Source: Eutreptiella sp. 'Long Island Sound 2002'
Lineage: Eukaryota > Euglenozoa > Euglenophyceae > Eutreptiales > Eutreptiaceae
Length of the DNA: 64,000 bases
Assembly: GCA_964036045.1 (NCBI GenBank)
Contig: OZ038381.1
Span: 117,573,790-117,637,789, forward strand
Direction: 5' to 3'
Positions 42,674 through 53,999 of the stretch are shown here, piece after piece. Every line of letters starts with the position of its first letter. Positions within the stretch are counted from its first letter, which is position 1. The translations under genes and the position numbers were made by a program. The notes beneath the pieces are model-generated. The model saw only the letters and a program-made list of their open reading frames with translations, was not told the origin of the DNA and searched no databases.

Positions 42674-44679
42674 TCAGGGCGGCGGGGAGGGGGGGGTCGG
42701 AGGATGAGGTTGAGGAGGTGGATGAGGCTGAGGATGAGGAGGAGGTGGTGGACGCGGGTTGGGCTGTGATGCGGGTGGGCTTATTGGCGGCGGCTTCTGC
42801 TGTGGCCACCGCTGGGAGGATGGAGGGCATGTCCTCGGGTCGTAGGTTGGGGGCGGGCGACTGGGGGCGCCCGGTCGTGACTTGGCGGCCCGGCGGGCCG
42901 ATCTGGTTGGCAGCGGCGGGGGAGGGAGGCGCGGGGCTGTGGCCTTCTCCTTCTGGGCTTGGCTGGGCCGGGTTCCTGCAATGTGTGAGGTTGTGTGGGT
43001 CGGCGTCCGCGGGGGGGAACAGTTTGCGTGGGCTGCATTCAGGGGCCGGGGGGGGTCGGCCTGGGTCTTCTGGGGTGTGTGCGGGGGGCGTGGGCGGGCC
43101 ACTGGGTGGGGTGGGCTGCCACGGGGCGCGGGGCTCCTCTCGGCCGGTGTGTGTGGGTTGTCGAGTGTGGGGAGCTGTGAGGGGTGTCTGGCGGGTGGGT
43201 GTGTGGCGGGCGTGTGCTGGTGTTCGGGCGGGTGGGCGAGGCCCGTGTCGCGGGGCCCGGGGCTGCGCGCGATGGTGGGCGTGTGTGGGTCTCCGGGTGA
43301 GCAGCGAGAGGGGAGTGGCTTGGGCGGGGATTGTGCGGTGGGGTGTGTTGTGTCGGTGTATGTGTCCGCTCGCCGCGGAGCGCTTGCGTGGTCAGTTGTA
43401 GGCCGGGCGGTTTGGAGGAGAAGCTTGCCGTCTTCTGCTGCCGCGGCAAGGATTTCGCAGACGAGCTTGCGTATCTGGTGGACCTCTTGGTCAGTGGGGG
43501 GAAGGGGGTATGCTAGCTTTGGGCTAAGACCCACGCGGGTGAGGACCCTGTGGATGGCGTGGTACCCGCAGGTGAGGGATTGCTGCGGTCTGGAGGGGGG
43601 GTTTGACCGCGTGTCCGGGCCCGCCTCAACTTGTGTGTGGGCCGTGGGGATGGCCCAAATCCAGGGCACGGTCCCCGTCGGTGGCCAGCGGCGCTGGATC
43701 CAGTGGGTCAGGCAGAGCATGGCCAATCCCATGTGGTAGCCCGCCTTCCCTGAGGTGATTTGGGCCAGGGCGCGGGCTGGGGGCTTGTCCCCTGGCTGGA
43801 GGACACCTCTGAGGACCCTGTGCTGGGTGGTGGGGTCCCCTACTGCCCCTGGCGGGGCGGACCCTGGGGCGAGCATGGTGCTGTCCCTTTGACGAGCCAT
43901 TGCGGGCCGGGGGACGTATCTGTAGCGGCTATCACGTAGTAGTGCCCGCGCTCGAGGACTGTAACCCAGACCTCCGGCGGGGGATGGTCACTGTCTGTAG
44001 GTGGGGGGGGGAGGTCGTCATCTGGGGTGCGGAGGCCGGCGGCGCCGAGGGCGGTGTCGCGGGTTGGTGCGGTTGCCTGTTCCCACTGCTCCGGGCGGTT
44101 CGGGTCTGCTGGGTGGTCCCTCTCCGCTGGGGCCCGTCGTAGGCGTACGGTCCCTCGACGCGTGACGTTGATGTCGGTGTCGTGTGTCAGGGCCTGGCAC
44201 CACCCGATGGGGGGGATCCAGACGTACTGGCCCTGGGCGTGTTTGCAGGCTTGCCAGAGTACGAGGTCTACGATGGTCTCGTGGAGGCCGTTGCCTGGGG
44301 TGGTCAGGTCCTGGAGGGCTTTGACGGTGAGCTTGGTCCAGTCCTCTTGTAGGCGGTACCAGCCCAGGGGGGTGGTCGGGGCCCTGCCTTGGAGGGTTGC
44401 TCGGAGGAGGTCGGGGTCGCGGATGGTGGCCGGTGTGAGGGGGGGGTGCCCCGGGTCTGGGGGGGGTAGGCTGGATGGGTTGCCGGGGTCTTGCGCGTCT
44501 ACGTCCACGTATGGTTGGCCCTGGTTGGGCTCCGCCGGGCTGGGCGGTGCCGGGTGGCTTCTTGGGTGAGAGATGGGCCTCGGGGCGCTGTGGTGGTGTC
44601 TTGGAGGCCTGTGGATGGGGATGGGGGGCGGGTACGGGGCGCGGACTGGGTTAGTGGACGTCTGGGTCATGCACGGCAT
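42674..44679 (-). pseudogene. Ulp1-like (C48-type) cysteine peptidase region of the LINE, frameshifted
   Basis: Two overlapping minus-strand frames make one protein. The first (44679-43840) has LHETIVDLVLWQACKH, then YVWIPPIGWCQAL, then WVTVLERGHYYVIAATD. The second (43900-42674) continues with MGLAMLCLTHWIQRRW, VPWIWAIPTAH and QQSLTCGYHAIHRVL. His in GHYY, an acidic residue after it, and Gln and Cys in QQSLTCGYH match the His-Asp-Gln-Cys order of Ulp1/adenain-type peptidases. The frame change is near 43860-43890. The rest of the second frame is Pro-rich linker. An OTU or other papain-fold peptidase is an alternative. It follows the RNase H and zinc-knuckle region closely. Confidence 0.5.
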
Positions 44680-45110
44680 GGTAATGGACCAGACGCTGCA
44701 TGTGTTCCCTGGCGATGGGGTCGGTGAGTTGCCCCACGTGTGTTACCAGGAGGTGTTTGCGGTGTACCATTTGGGCCGCTGCTCTGCGGACTGCCTCTAG
44801 CTGGAGATGCGCTGCTGCCTCCATGGGGCTTTCCGTGTCTTTGGTGAGGTGTTGGTGCAGGGCGGGTGTCACCACCCCTCTCATGGTGGCTTCTTTGACC
44901 AGGGGATCCCGGAAGAGGTGTTTGGTGGTCCGGTGTGCGTGGCTGTGGGTTGGCCATCCTTCGTGTCGTCGTAGGGTTTCCGCCGGGGACCAGCCCACTA
45001 GCGTGTCCCTGCCTGTATGGTGGGGGCATTTCTTGAAGTGTTTCCAGTCCTCCGGGGTAATGTGGTCGCACGGGCAACGAGTGTGTTCATCTGGCGACCC
45101 TGGTAAGGAA
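44651..45110 (-). pseudogene. C-terminal zinc-knuckle part of the LINE polyprotein
   Basis: A CCHC-type knuckle, CPCDHITPEDWKHFKKCPHH, is followed by a helical-looking segment (AAAHLQLEAVRRAAAQMVHR) ending at 44651. It is joined to RNase H by a frame change near 45095. Such knuckles near the end of LINE ORF2 are thought to bind RNA. Confidence 0.6.
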
Positions 45111-46200
45111 TTGTAGTTGCTCCCTGAGGAGCTGGATGCGTCGTTTTTGGGGGTGGGTTGGGACGTTTGCTGGGCGCAGCGCTGAGTGGTAGAGGCGGAT
45201 TTGCAGTCTGTCCTGGAGCTCCTGGATGTGCACCCGGCTGTCTGCGTCGCCGAGCACGCGGGCCAGATGTTGGATGGGGTTGGGGTAGTGGTATGCTCTG
45301 TCGTGGGAGGAATAGGGGGCGTCCTCTGGTAACCAGTCTGGGGTATGATGGGGCTCGGGTACGGGGGGTATGTGTTGGAGGTGTGTGTGGTTTCGGCCGA
45401 GGTCAGGGATCTGGAGGGCTGGTAGGTGCGTTGTGCGCTGGTGTACTGCCTGGTTGTCGACCTTACCATTTCCGTATTGGTGTCTGTGGGACTCTTGTTT
45501 CACGATGTGAAGTTCGATATAGGGGGGAAGGCTGCGAAGGGCTTTCCAGAGCAGCAGTGCCTGGGTGCCGAGGCTCGTCGCGGTGGCTTTGTGAAGTGGT
45601 TGCCTTGCTTTGCGGAGGAGCAGGTGTGTGTCGACAGTGGCGTCTACCACGAGCCAGACCCGGACGATGTGCGGGAGGTGGACGGGTAGGTGGGCCGCGA
45701 TCTCGGCGATGGCGTCGGCCATGGCCCCTAGCCCCCCGTGGGAGGAGGCCCCATAGGTGGTGTGGCCCGTGTGGTGGTCCATGTGGTAGTGTCCCCCGGT
45801 GTGGGTTAGCTGCAGGGTGGCCCCCCCGGTGATGGGCGTAAGGGCGGATTCGCCTGAGGCGTCAGTGAAGAAGAGCCGGTCCGCCGGTGATGGTTGTGGG
45901 AGGCAACATGGGTTCATGGGCAGGTAGGCGTATATGGCAAGGCCCGTGGCGAGGTGGGCTACTGGGGTTGTGGGCTGCAGGATGCGGGTGGCGTACACCC
46001 CTATTCCTTTGGAGATGATGTGTTTCGCTTGGGGGGACAGGGCTATGAGTCCCTGCTCCGGCTGTCCTTGTGTGAGGTAGGAGTAGATGTGATGGAGGAT
46101 GTAGGCTGTGTCTGGGTTTAGGTCGTGGCATGTGAGGGTTTGTGTTCGGTGCTCCGGTGTGTGGCAGGAGTGGTGGAGCGGATAGTAGGAGTGCTCGTGC
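45087..46200 (-). pseudogene. RNase H domain of the LINE
   Basis: The coherent frame starts near 46190 (CHDLNPDTAYILHHIYSYL, then ALSPQAKHIISKGIGVYAT) without an ATG. It then shows RLFFTDASGES (first Asp), AMADAIAEIAAH (Glu), VWLVVDATVDTHLL (Asp) and YGNGKVDNQAVH (Asp), the four acidic positions of RNase H. The zone between the RT frame end (46596) and 46200 is coding-like in mixed frames with at least one indel near 46205. Confidence 0.7.
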
Positions 46201-46595
46201 TTGCCCGTCCTGCCTGGCTTCGTACATGGTGTAACGGATGGCGACCCCTGCTGAGTCGGGGCGGGGCCATGTTGGTGTAGTGGTGAAGAGCCATTTTGGC
46301 GCGTGGTCGGGGTTCCATGCTACCGTGGGGTTAGTGTCGGTGCGGTGGAACCATGGGGCTACCCATGCTTAGGCCTGTTGTGGTAGGTGGGTTGTGGGGT
46401 TGGTGTGGTTGCGTGCTATGAGGTGTAGTACGGGCCATGGTGTGGTTGGTGCCTCGGGGTCACAGGCCCAACATGTGCGTGGCATGCTCTGGGAGTCATG
46501 GGAAACCCGTGGTAGGTCTCGCGCGGTCATGTGGTGTTTCGGTATGCGCCATTTTCCCCCGGGGTGGATGACAGTGGTCTGCGTTGGTTTTAGTT

Positions 46596-49500
46596 TCATT
46601 CGGGGCCAGTAGTAGGGTTAGTGGTGGGACTGGGCCTGTCACCAGGGGGAACGGGTTCGTGTTTCCCGCCGGTGGGTGCGTCGGGCGGTGTCACTGGGAT
46701 GGGTCGGGGGTGTTGCTTTGTGAACTCTCGGTAGGCTGTTTGCATGTCTTTGCTTCCCCGCAGAGTGTGTTCCGCTGCTCGTGCCGTCTGCGTGAGGTAC
46801 TGGTGGAAGAGGCGGTATTGAGGCCATTCGGGAAGCTGTAGAAAGGGGGTGTGGTGTGCCCCCCTGTGGTGCAGGACCCGCATTTGGGGGAGGGTGACGT
46901 ATACTACGGTGATGGAGGCCCCGACAAGGTCTATGGTGTTGATGATGCCCTTGGGGTGATGCTGGAGGTCCCCGCAGAAGACCGCTAGAGGCCCTTCCTC
47001 TGGGCACGTGTGGTTGGTGAGTATGGCGTGGTGTGGGCATGGGAGGAGAAGCTGCAGGTGGTTCCACAGGCGCGTGTTCATGTTGGTGGGCATGCCTGTC
47101 TGGTGGAGTACCCAGCACGGGCATGTGTTGCGGGCATGTTGTGCGGCGTGGCGGCGAATTGTGGTGACCTCGCCGACCTCCGGTGAGTGGTTGTTGGTCA
47201 TGCCGTGAAGGAGGAGGGCGGTGTGTCTGGTGTAGGCCGCTTTCACCTCCCCCCCTATGGCGTCCCCATAGTGGGGCCATGCCGCTCTGATGGCGCGGGT
47301 GGGTAACGAGGTGGGCCAGCCCCCGTGTGCTGCCCATGCCTTGGTCACGGCACGTGTGGCCGGATGGAGGGCGGTGGTGGAGTGTGTCAGGTGGAGTGCT
47401 TGGAGACCTATGGAGGCGTTCAAGACCCCGGTGAGGTAGTACGCCAGGCTCTGGTGGGACAGGGAGAGGGCCTTGGTGGTTGGGGACGCATATCTGAGGA
47501 GATCGGCGAGGTGTGATTGCAACTTGGGAGAGAGGGTGGCGTCCTCAGGGTTGGCGGCCTGGATTACCCCCAGGTGGGTGGTGGTTGTTGCGACTTGCAA
47601 GGGGGGCCCTTGTGGCCCTAAGGTGGGGGGTGTGGCAGACCCCTTGAACGTGGCCACTGACCTTGTGGGGTGGACGATGAGGTTGTTGTGGGAGAGGTAG
47701 GAGACGGTCATGTCCAGTAAGTCATTGGCCTGTTGGGTGACCGTTAGCCCGGGGTCCGGGGCATGGGGTTCGTGTGGGGTGTGCGCGACCGTGAGGTTGG
47801 TGTCATCCGCGAAGCCCACCAGGGGGGAGAGGAGGGGGTAGGATGCGTAGGCTGGGTAATCCTGCTCGATTGCGAGGGCCAGGGGGAGCGTCACTAGAAG
47901 GTACAGGAACGGGCCCTCTGCTCCCCCTTCGGGGACCCCGCTGCCTGGCTCCAGGAATGGGGTGAGGCCTGCTCCAGTGCGGACTGTGTATTTGCGGGTG
48001 CGGATGTAGCCGGAGGCGAAGTTGTAGAAGGGGAGGCCCAGGCGTTTCCACACCGCTTCTAGAAGGAGCCAGGGGGTGTTCGGGAAGGCTCCTTTGACGT
48101 CGAGGGAGGCGATGATGAGGTCCACCGGGTCCATGTCGGCGATGGTGTCCTGGAGAAAGATGGCCTCCTGTGGAGACCGGCCTGGGATGGCCCCCCAGAG
48201 GCTGGCTGGTATGTGGGGGTCCAGGTGGGGGCAGATGCGGCGTAGGAGGATGGTCCAGACGATTTTGACCTCCGTGACCGCACAGACTATGGGGCGCCAG
48301 TTGTCCGGGTTCGCCCAGTCCCCTTTTTTGTAAAGGGGGCGGACAATGATTGCCCAGTCTGGTGGCAGGGGGGTCTGCCCCGTGACGATGTCCCAGAGGC
48401 GCTGGGCAAGGATGCGGAGGAGGTGGGCGGGGAGGTGGTAGTATGCCTCCGCAGGGAGGCCGTCGTAGCCTGGGGTTTTGAGTTGCCGGAGACTGTGGAT
48501 GGCCTTCTGGACTTCCTGGATGGTGAAGGGGCGCTTTCCCAGTTGCCTCGTCTGGGCGTGGTTGAAGACCCGAGGGAGGCTGTCGATTTTGGCCTGGGTG
48601 TCTGGGTCTAGTGTGTCTTGGGTGGGTGTGTGTTGCCGGAGGAAGCTGTCTTGGGTGGCTTGAAGCACTGTGGCGGGGTCGTTGGTGAGGGAGCCGTCCT
48701 CCTGCTGGACCGTGGTGATGGTGCGGTGACCGGTGTCAGTCATGGCGTCGTTGAGGTGGCGGATGGCCTTGTAGGGGAGTTCACGTTGCACATACCGTTG
48801 GTGTTCCTGGGCGATGCGCTGTTGCCTGTGGATGTGCCACCTCTGCAGGTCTGCCCTGATGTGGGCTATCCGTGTCCTACAGTGGTGTATCTGGCGGCGG
48901 GTTCCGGGGGTGTCGGTGTGGAGGAGGGTTGCCAGTTGTTGCTGCGCATGCCAGAGGTCATGGAGCATGTCCCCTAGTAGGTCGGTGGGGTCTGGTTGGA
49001 TGCGCCGGGCGCGGTCTATGGCCCTGTGATATTGGGACCAGGCATGCTTGTCGTGCACTGGGGGCATCTTCAGGGGGGGTGGTAGGCCTTGGTCCGCATC
49101 CTCTGGGGGGCTGGGGGGAAGGTTGGGGATGGTGAGGCGGATGTGCAGGGCGCTATGGCCTGTGGGTCCCAGCGGGAGGGGTCCATATCGAGCCTCCGCC
49201 CGGATGATGGTGGTGGGGTCGCCATAGCATACGTCGATGCGGGATGGGGCGGCATCTGTTTGGTGGGGGAAGTGGGATGGGTGGCCTTCCAGGTTGGCCG
49301 TCAGGTCCACGAGCCCAAGCATTTCGATGGTGTCGCAGACTGCATGGTCCTGGGGTGTCGCCTGTCCCCCTCCGTCCGCCGGGGTGGGGGCGGCGTTCAT
49401 GTCGCCGATGATGATTTTGGGGGCGAGCATGGCCATCTGACGGTATGCCTCGGCCAGGGCTTGGAGGAAAGGTTCCGTGGCGTCGCTGAAGGGGACGTGG

Positions 49501-49889
49501 GCGTTGATGACGTTGAGTTGCCATCTGTCCCGGACGACCTGATAGACACCTAGCCTCCCTGGGATGCTGAGGTGGTGGACGAGGTGGACGTGGATGCCGG
49601 TTCGGGCGTATAGGGGGGTCCCGTTGTGGCAGTACCATTTGTACGCTTTCTGTTCCGGGGTATATATGGGGGTGGTTTCTTGGGGGTCGTCGCGTTGTAG
49701 GCCTTGTTCTCGGAAGGTGAGGAGGTGGGGAACCCATCCCGGCCCCTGTGCCATCGGGAGCTCCTGCAGGGCGGTTGTGGCGTCCTTGGAGTATGTGACG
49801 GCCGGGTGCTTGGGCTTGAGGAGGTTGACGGTGGCCTCGGTGGGGGCGGGCTGGCGCTGTGGAGGCTTGTGCCCTCGGCCCTTGCCCGG
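46596..49889 (-). CDS. LINE ORF2: AP-type endonuclease and reverse transcriptase
   Basis: An uninterrupted frame of about 1097 codons (1052 from the ATG at 49754). It nicks the target and primes reverse transcription of the element RNA. Endonuclease motifs are LNVINAHVPFSDA, KIIIGDMNAAP, APSRIDVCYGD and GHSALHIRL. RT motifs are PLYKKGDWANPDNWRPI, IASLDVKGAFPN, SGVPEGGAEGPFLYLL and the active site FADDTN at 47796-47813. A Cys/His-containing C-terminal segment follows. The frame opens directly after a TGA (49892-49890) that ends the upstream frame in the same phase. The frame ends before RNase H, which lies further downstream in a broken state. Confidence 0.85.
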   Translation of the reverse strand, partial: PGKGRGHKPPQRQPAPTEATVNLLKPKHPAVTYSKDATTALQELPMAQGPGWVPHLLTFREQGLQRDDPQETTPIYTPEQKAYKWYCHNGTPLYARTGIHVHLVHHLSIPGRLGVYQVVRDRWQLNVINAHVPFSDATEPFLQALAEAYRQMAMLAPKIIIGDMNAAPTPADGGGQATPQDHAVCDTIEMLGLVDLTANLEGHPSHFPHQTDAAPSRIDVCYGDPTTIIRAEARYGPLPLGPTGHSALHIRLTIPNLPPSPPEDADQGLPPPLKMPPVHDKHAWSQYHRAIDRARRIQPDPTDLLGDMLHDLWHAQQQLATLLHTDTPGTRRQIHHCRTRIAHIRADLQRWHIHRQQRIAQEHQRYVQRELPYKAIRHLNDAMTDTGHRTITTVQQEDGSLTNDPATVLQATQDSFLRQHTPTQDTLDPDTQAKIDSLPRVFNHAQTRQLGKRPFTIQEVQKAIHSLRQLKTPGYDGLPAEAYYHLPAHLLRILAQRLWDIVTGQTPLPPDWAIIVRPLYKKGDWANPDNWRPIVCAVTEVKIVWTILLRRICPHLDPHIPASLWGAIPGRSPQEAIFLQDTIADMDPVDLIIASLDVKGAFPNTPWLLLEAVWKRLGLPFYNFASGYIRTRKYTVRTGAGLTPFLEPGSGVPEGGAEGPFLYLLVTLPLALAIEQDYPAYASYPLLSPLVGFADDTNLTVAHTPHEPHAPDPGLTVTQQANDLLDMTVSYLSHNNLIVHPTRSVATFKGSATPPTLGPQGPPLQVATTTTHLGVIQAANPEDATLSPKLQSHLADLLRYASPTTKALSLSHQSLAYYLTGVLNASIGLQALHLTHSTTALHPATRAVTKAWAAHGGWPTSLPTRAIRAAWPHYGDAIGGEVKAAYTRHTALLLHGMTNNHSPEVGEVTTIRRHAAQHARNTCPCWVLHQTGMPTNMNTRLWNHLQLLLPCPHHAILTNHTCPEEGPLAVFCGDLQHHPKGIINTIDLVGASITVVYVTLPQMRVLHHRGAHHTPFLQLPEWPQYRLFHQYLTQTARAAEHTLRGSKDMQTAYREFTKQHPRPIPVTPPDAPTGGKHEPVPPGDRPSPTTNPTTGPE

Positions 49890-52260
49890 TCAGGGAGGGG
49901 GACTGAGGCTCGGGGACTTTTTGCCGGTTGGTGGGCGCTTGGGTAGGCGCGGCGGGGGGAGGCCTTGGCTCCACTCCGGGGGGAGCTCCCCAGTGTATTT
50001 GGTGCCTCTGTGGGCCTTGTTCTCTTCGGTGCGGAGTCGGATGGGGTGGGCGCTGGTGAGCTCCAGGGTGTGGCCTTCTGGCTTGTCCGGGGCGCTGCTG
50101 CCTTGGTCTAGCTCCTTTTGGCGGTGCCAGACAACCCGGATCTGTGGCCCCCTGTTGTCCCCTGGGTCGCGGAGGCGGTACTGGATCGTGCCCTCACAGC
50201 GGATCCAGTTGCCTGTGTGGTCGTTGCAGAAGGGCTGCTGGACCTTCGCGCCCTTTTCGAATCCTGGGTATGCCTCGGGCGGGGGCGGTGCTGGTGGCGG
50301 GAGGGAGGATGATGAGGATGCCTGGTCCGGCCGGGGCGGTGGTAATGATGGGAGGGAGGATGAGGAGGATGCTTGGTCCGGGTTTGCCAGGTGGGTCGGG
50401 TGGGGTGCGGGGGGTCGGGAGGTTGCTGCTTTTCCGGCTTGGTTCGGGGCGGGTGCCCCCCTGCCTGTCTCGCTCGCTTGGGTGGTACTGAAGGTAGCGG
50501 GGCTGGGGGGGCGTCGGGTTTGAAGAAGGGTTGCGTTGCTTGCTGGCCCGGATCCCTCAGTGGGGGACCTGCCGGCGTTTGCATGTTCGCTTTCGCGTGG
50601 CTGCGCATGAGGTCGGCCAGCTTGCGCACGGTCTCCGGGGGATCGGATGGCCATGGCAGTGCGGCCGGGCTGTCGTCGAGAGGGTGTCGAAGGTGGTAGT
50701 TCCTCATGGCCTTGGCCTGCATGACCCAGGCCTCCGTGGGTTCCGGTGTGTCTGGGCCGTTGGGGGAGCCTTGAGCCCAGTAGAGTGCTGTATGGAGGGC
50801 TTCCCAGGGGGCGCCTTCGCGGCCTGTGAGGGTGGTGGCCTGGAGGAGTCGCTGCCAGCCCCGTGGGGGGTCTTCCAGGTCTATTTCCGGGGTATAGGCC
50901 TGGGCCGCCATGAGGACTCCGTGTGCCCAGTGGAGGACCCACCATTGGGCGTCCGCTTGGAGGATGTGGATGGCGGGTTGTTTGGGGGGCGTGTCCAGGG
51001 TGTCCCACGATGCGATGGCTAGTTCTATCCTGGAGGGGTGGAGGTGTGGGGTGGCCCTGCGGCTTAGGAGTTGATCGATGTTGAAGGGGGTAACGGGATC
51101 TTCGGGGCCCTGCGGTTGTGGGGGCATCGCTGGGATTGTTGTGGGGTCCCAGTGGCGTTCGTGGGCAGCAAGGGTGTATAGGGCGGCGGTGATGATGTGG
51201 TGTGCTTGCCCCTCCAGGACGATGTGGCGCTCCGTGCCGAAGTGCTTTGTTAGGTGGGCTGCGGGGTGGACGGTGATGTGGGCTAGGGCGCGTTGGTTGG
51301 CCTTTTTTCCCCCGTCTGGCGCCTGTGTCCGTTTGTTTCCCGGGATGTGCTGCTGTTGGTGTTTTGGTGGGGGTGGTCCCAGGGCGAGGGATTCTACACC
51401 GTGGAGGGGGATGGCGTGTTCCCTGGACCTGTTGGGCAGGATGTATATGCACGTGTCTCCCGGTACAGTGCACAGGTACATGTTGCCCGTGATGGTGGGG
51501 GCCAGCAGCGGTTGGCGCAGGGGCGAGGTGCATGGGATGGAGCAAGGCGGGTCATGGTGCTCACACCGGGGGTGGTCGATGCCGTACGGGGTGACGTGTA
51601 CGGAGAAGGGTCCGACGGCATGCTGGAGTTTGTGGGGTTGGATGTTGTCGAGGCGCGCCACCGCCTGTGTGTGGGAGCGCCCTTCGCTGATCCACACGGC
51701 GTCTGCCCGCGACGCCGCTGGGTTCAGGCAGTCCGTGGTGATGCCTGTGATCGTGCGGTTGTTGGTGGCATCTGACAATCTGGCGGGGGGGGCGCTGATG
51801 CGGGGGATGGTGTGGTTGTCGTGGAGGGTGCGGGCCTTGCGCCTCGCATCGTGTCGGTGCTGGGCCTCCTGGGCGGGGGTGTGCATACCTGCGTGTTTGG
51901 GCTTCCTGTTGGGGCGGTCTGCTGTGTGGAAGGGGGTGGGCCAGGAGGGAACGTGGTAGATGGTGGGGTGTGGGAGGTCCCCCCTTGTTGCCCATGTGTA
52001 CAGAGTGGCCGCGGCGGCCCCTTCCGCCTGTATGGTGTATCGCTCGTCGTGTCGGCGACGGGTGACAAGGACGTTCGGGGCTGTCAGCTCATACACCTGT
52101 GTGGTGTGGGGGAGGTGGCGGGTGACGGTGCTCTTGGCGGCGTAGTTCTTTCGGGTGGTGGTGTGGGGAATGATGTAGTGGGTCGCCCATTTGCCCTGGG
52201 GGGTGTGTTCTGTCGTGTCTAGCTTGAGTGAGGGCTGGAGCGGCTTCGGTGTTCGGGGTT
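49890..52260 (-). pseudogene. LINE upstream protein, second part (ORF1-like), frameshifted
   Basis: One coherent frame runs from a TAA near 52258 through KLDTTEHTPQGKWATHYIIP and YELTAPNVLVTRRRHDERYT to about 50350 (FFKPDAPPAPLPSVPP). It then passes to the frame read by FEKGAKVQQPFCNDHTGNWI and ends at TGA 49892-49890. Low-complexity Ser/Pro stretches mark the change. No RRM or esterase signature was recognised, so ORF1 function is only inferred from position. Confidence 0.5.
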
Positions 52261-52265
52261 ATTTT

Positions 52266-53804
52266 TCAGCCTTCGCGTGGGGCGCCACTTTGGTTTTGAC
52301 CAGGTATTGTGGGCCCCAGGTTTCCGGGGCCCCTACTTGTGTGGCTGCCGCTTCTGCGGCTTGGAGGAGGGCGGTTGTGTTGGTGTCTAGAGGGGGGGGG
52401 GGCGGTTAGGGGGTGAGGGTGTCGTGGTCTTGGTATGACCACCAAATGGTGTAGCCTCGTTGGGTGTTGCGGTGCGGGGTTTGGGTCTGGGCTTGCTGGA
52501 TGGATAGGGTGGTCTTGATGTCCTCTGCTGCTTGTGGGTTTATGGGTGTGGCGTACGCCCATAAACCCCGGGGTGTGTATGCCGTGTGGTGCTTGGCCTA
52601 CTCCTCGTATCGGGTTGAGGGTGTGGTGGGTGCGCGTGAGCCCTAGGTGTTCTTGGACGAGGTCCCCCTGGATGTCCTCCCACTGTTGCTGCCAGGTGTG
52701 TGTGTGGTCGTTAGGGGCGGGGTAGGTGATGAGGATGGCTTGCCATGGAGTGGGGCCTGGATGTACCGTCATAGGTGCTGACGATGCTTGCGGGGGTATG
52801 TGGACGGCGTTGGCGGGGGCTGCTGTTACGGGGTCTCCCTCTGTGGGTGTGATTGTGGCATCGCCTTGGACGGTCAGGAGGAGGTGGTGGCGGCCCGTTG
52901 GTAGTGCCCAGGTGGTGGTGGGCTCGGTGATCGAGTGGAGGCGGATGGCCTGGAGCCCTGGTGTGATTTCGTCCCATCGGAGTGTGCCGTTGTGGACCGC
53001 CCATTCTTGTGGCAGGTCTCGAAACCCGTTGCGGTTCGGGGTGGTGCGCTGTTGTGGGGGGAGCTCCATTGTGGTGATGGGCTGGGTGAGGGGCTCTGTG
53101 CGGGGTTTTTCTTGTGTGATTGGTGGTGATGGTGCCTGGGGCATCTCTTCGTCCAGTTGTTGTGGGGCTTTTGCCTCCTGGAGTTCTGCGCTGATGGTGG
53201 CGAAGACATCTGGGAGGGTGGGGGAGGCGGGGGGGTGGGGTGCCGGATCGTTCGAGGTGATGTGGTATTCCTCCGGGTTCTCGGGGCTTTGCTGTACGGT
53301 GATGGCGGCGGTGGCGTCGTCTTCAGGTGTCCATCGGTGTGGATTGTGGTCGAGGGGGTGGAGGGTGATGGTGTGGCGCTGTTTCCAGCTGTGGAACGCT
53401 AGGAGGGCGTGGAGGCCGTGTCTGGTGTCCCCGGGCGGGCGGGGGTAGGTTTCGGCTGCTGCTTCCAGGAAGGCATCCGTGGTGCCTTTCCAGGTGTCTT
53501 CCCAGAGAAGGTCTTCCTCTGTGCCCCACTCGTTGTCGTTCCTTCTCTCCTGTTTCCACCCGTGGAGGGTCGCGTGGTCCTCAGGGAGGTCTCGTTTGAT
53601 GGACTGGTAGTACTTCTCGGCGTCCATAGGGGCTAGGGTGCTGGCCAGTGTGGCGTGGATGTCCTTTTGGGGGGGGGGCGGAGGGGGCATGGCGGCGCGG
53701 TCGTGGTTGGGCTCCTCTCGCTGGTGTTCCGCGTTCTGGTCTGCGGTGAACGCGGGGGATATGGAGCGTGGTGGCATGGGGTGGTCGGGCTCCTGCGGTT
53801 CCAT
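52266..53804 (-). pseudogene. LINE upstream protein, first part (ORF1-like), frameshifted
   Basis: A 512-codon frame starting MEPQEPDHPMPPRS. Protein-like segments include YYQSIKRDLPEDHATLHGW and TGRHHLLLTVQGDATITP. The latter, with AVHIPPQASSAPMTVHPGP, resembles a cupin-like beta barrel, only weakly. Near 52570 the sensible protein leaves this frame (AYATPINPQAAEDIKTTL, then YTIWWSYQDHDTL) and shifts again near 52390 (TWGPQYLVKTKVAPHAKA) before TAA near 52258. Decayed; function unknown. Confidence 0.4.
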
Positions 53805-53999
53805 GGGTTGATGGTGGGCTTGTGGGCGCGGGGCCGTGGCTGCCAGTAGGTGTTGGATGGCCGGGAGGACGTCGTAGTCGTCGTCCCAGCAGTGGGCTGC
53901 AGCGCACGTCCTGTCGGGGGAAGCGGGGGGGCGTGTTGCGGAGCGGTGTACGATAGGGTGGGCGAGGCGTGCGGGTGGTGGCGTGCTCGCTCTGCCGTT

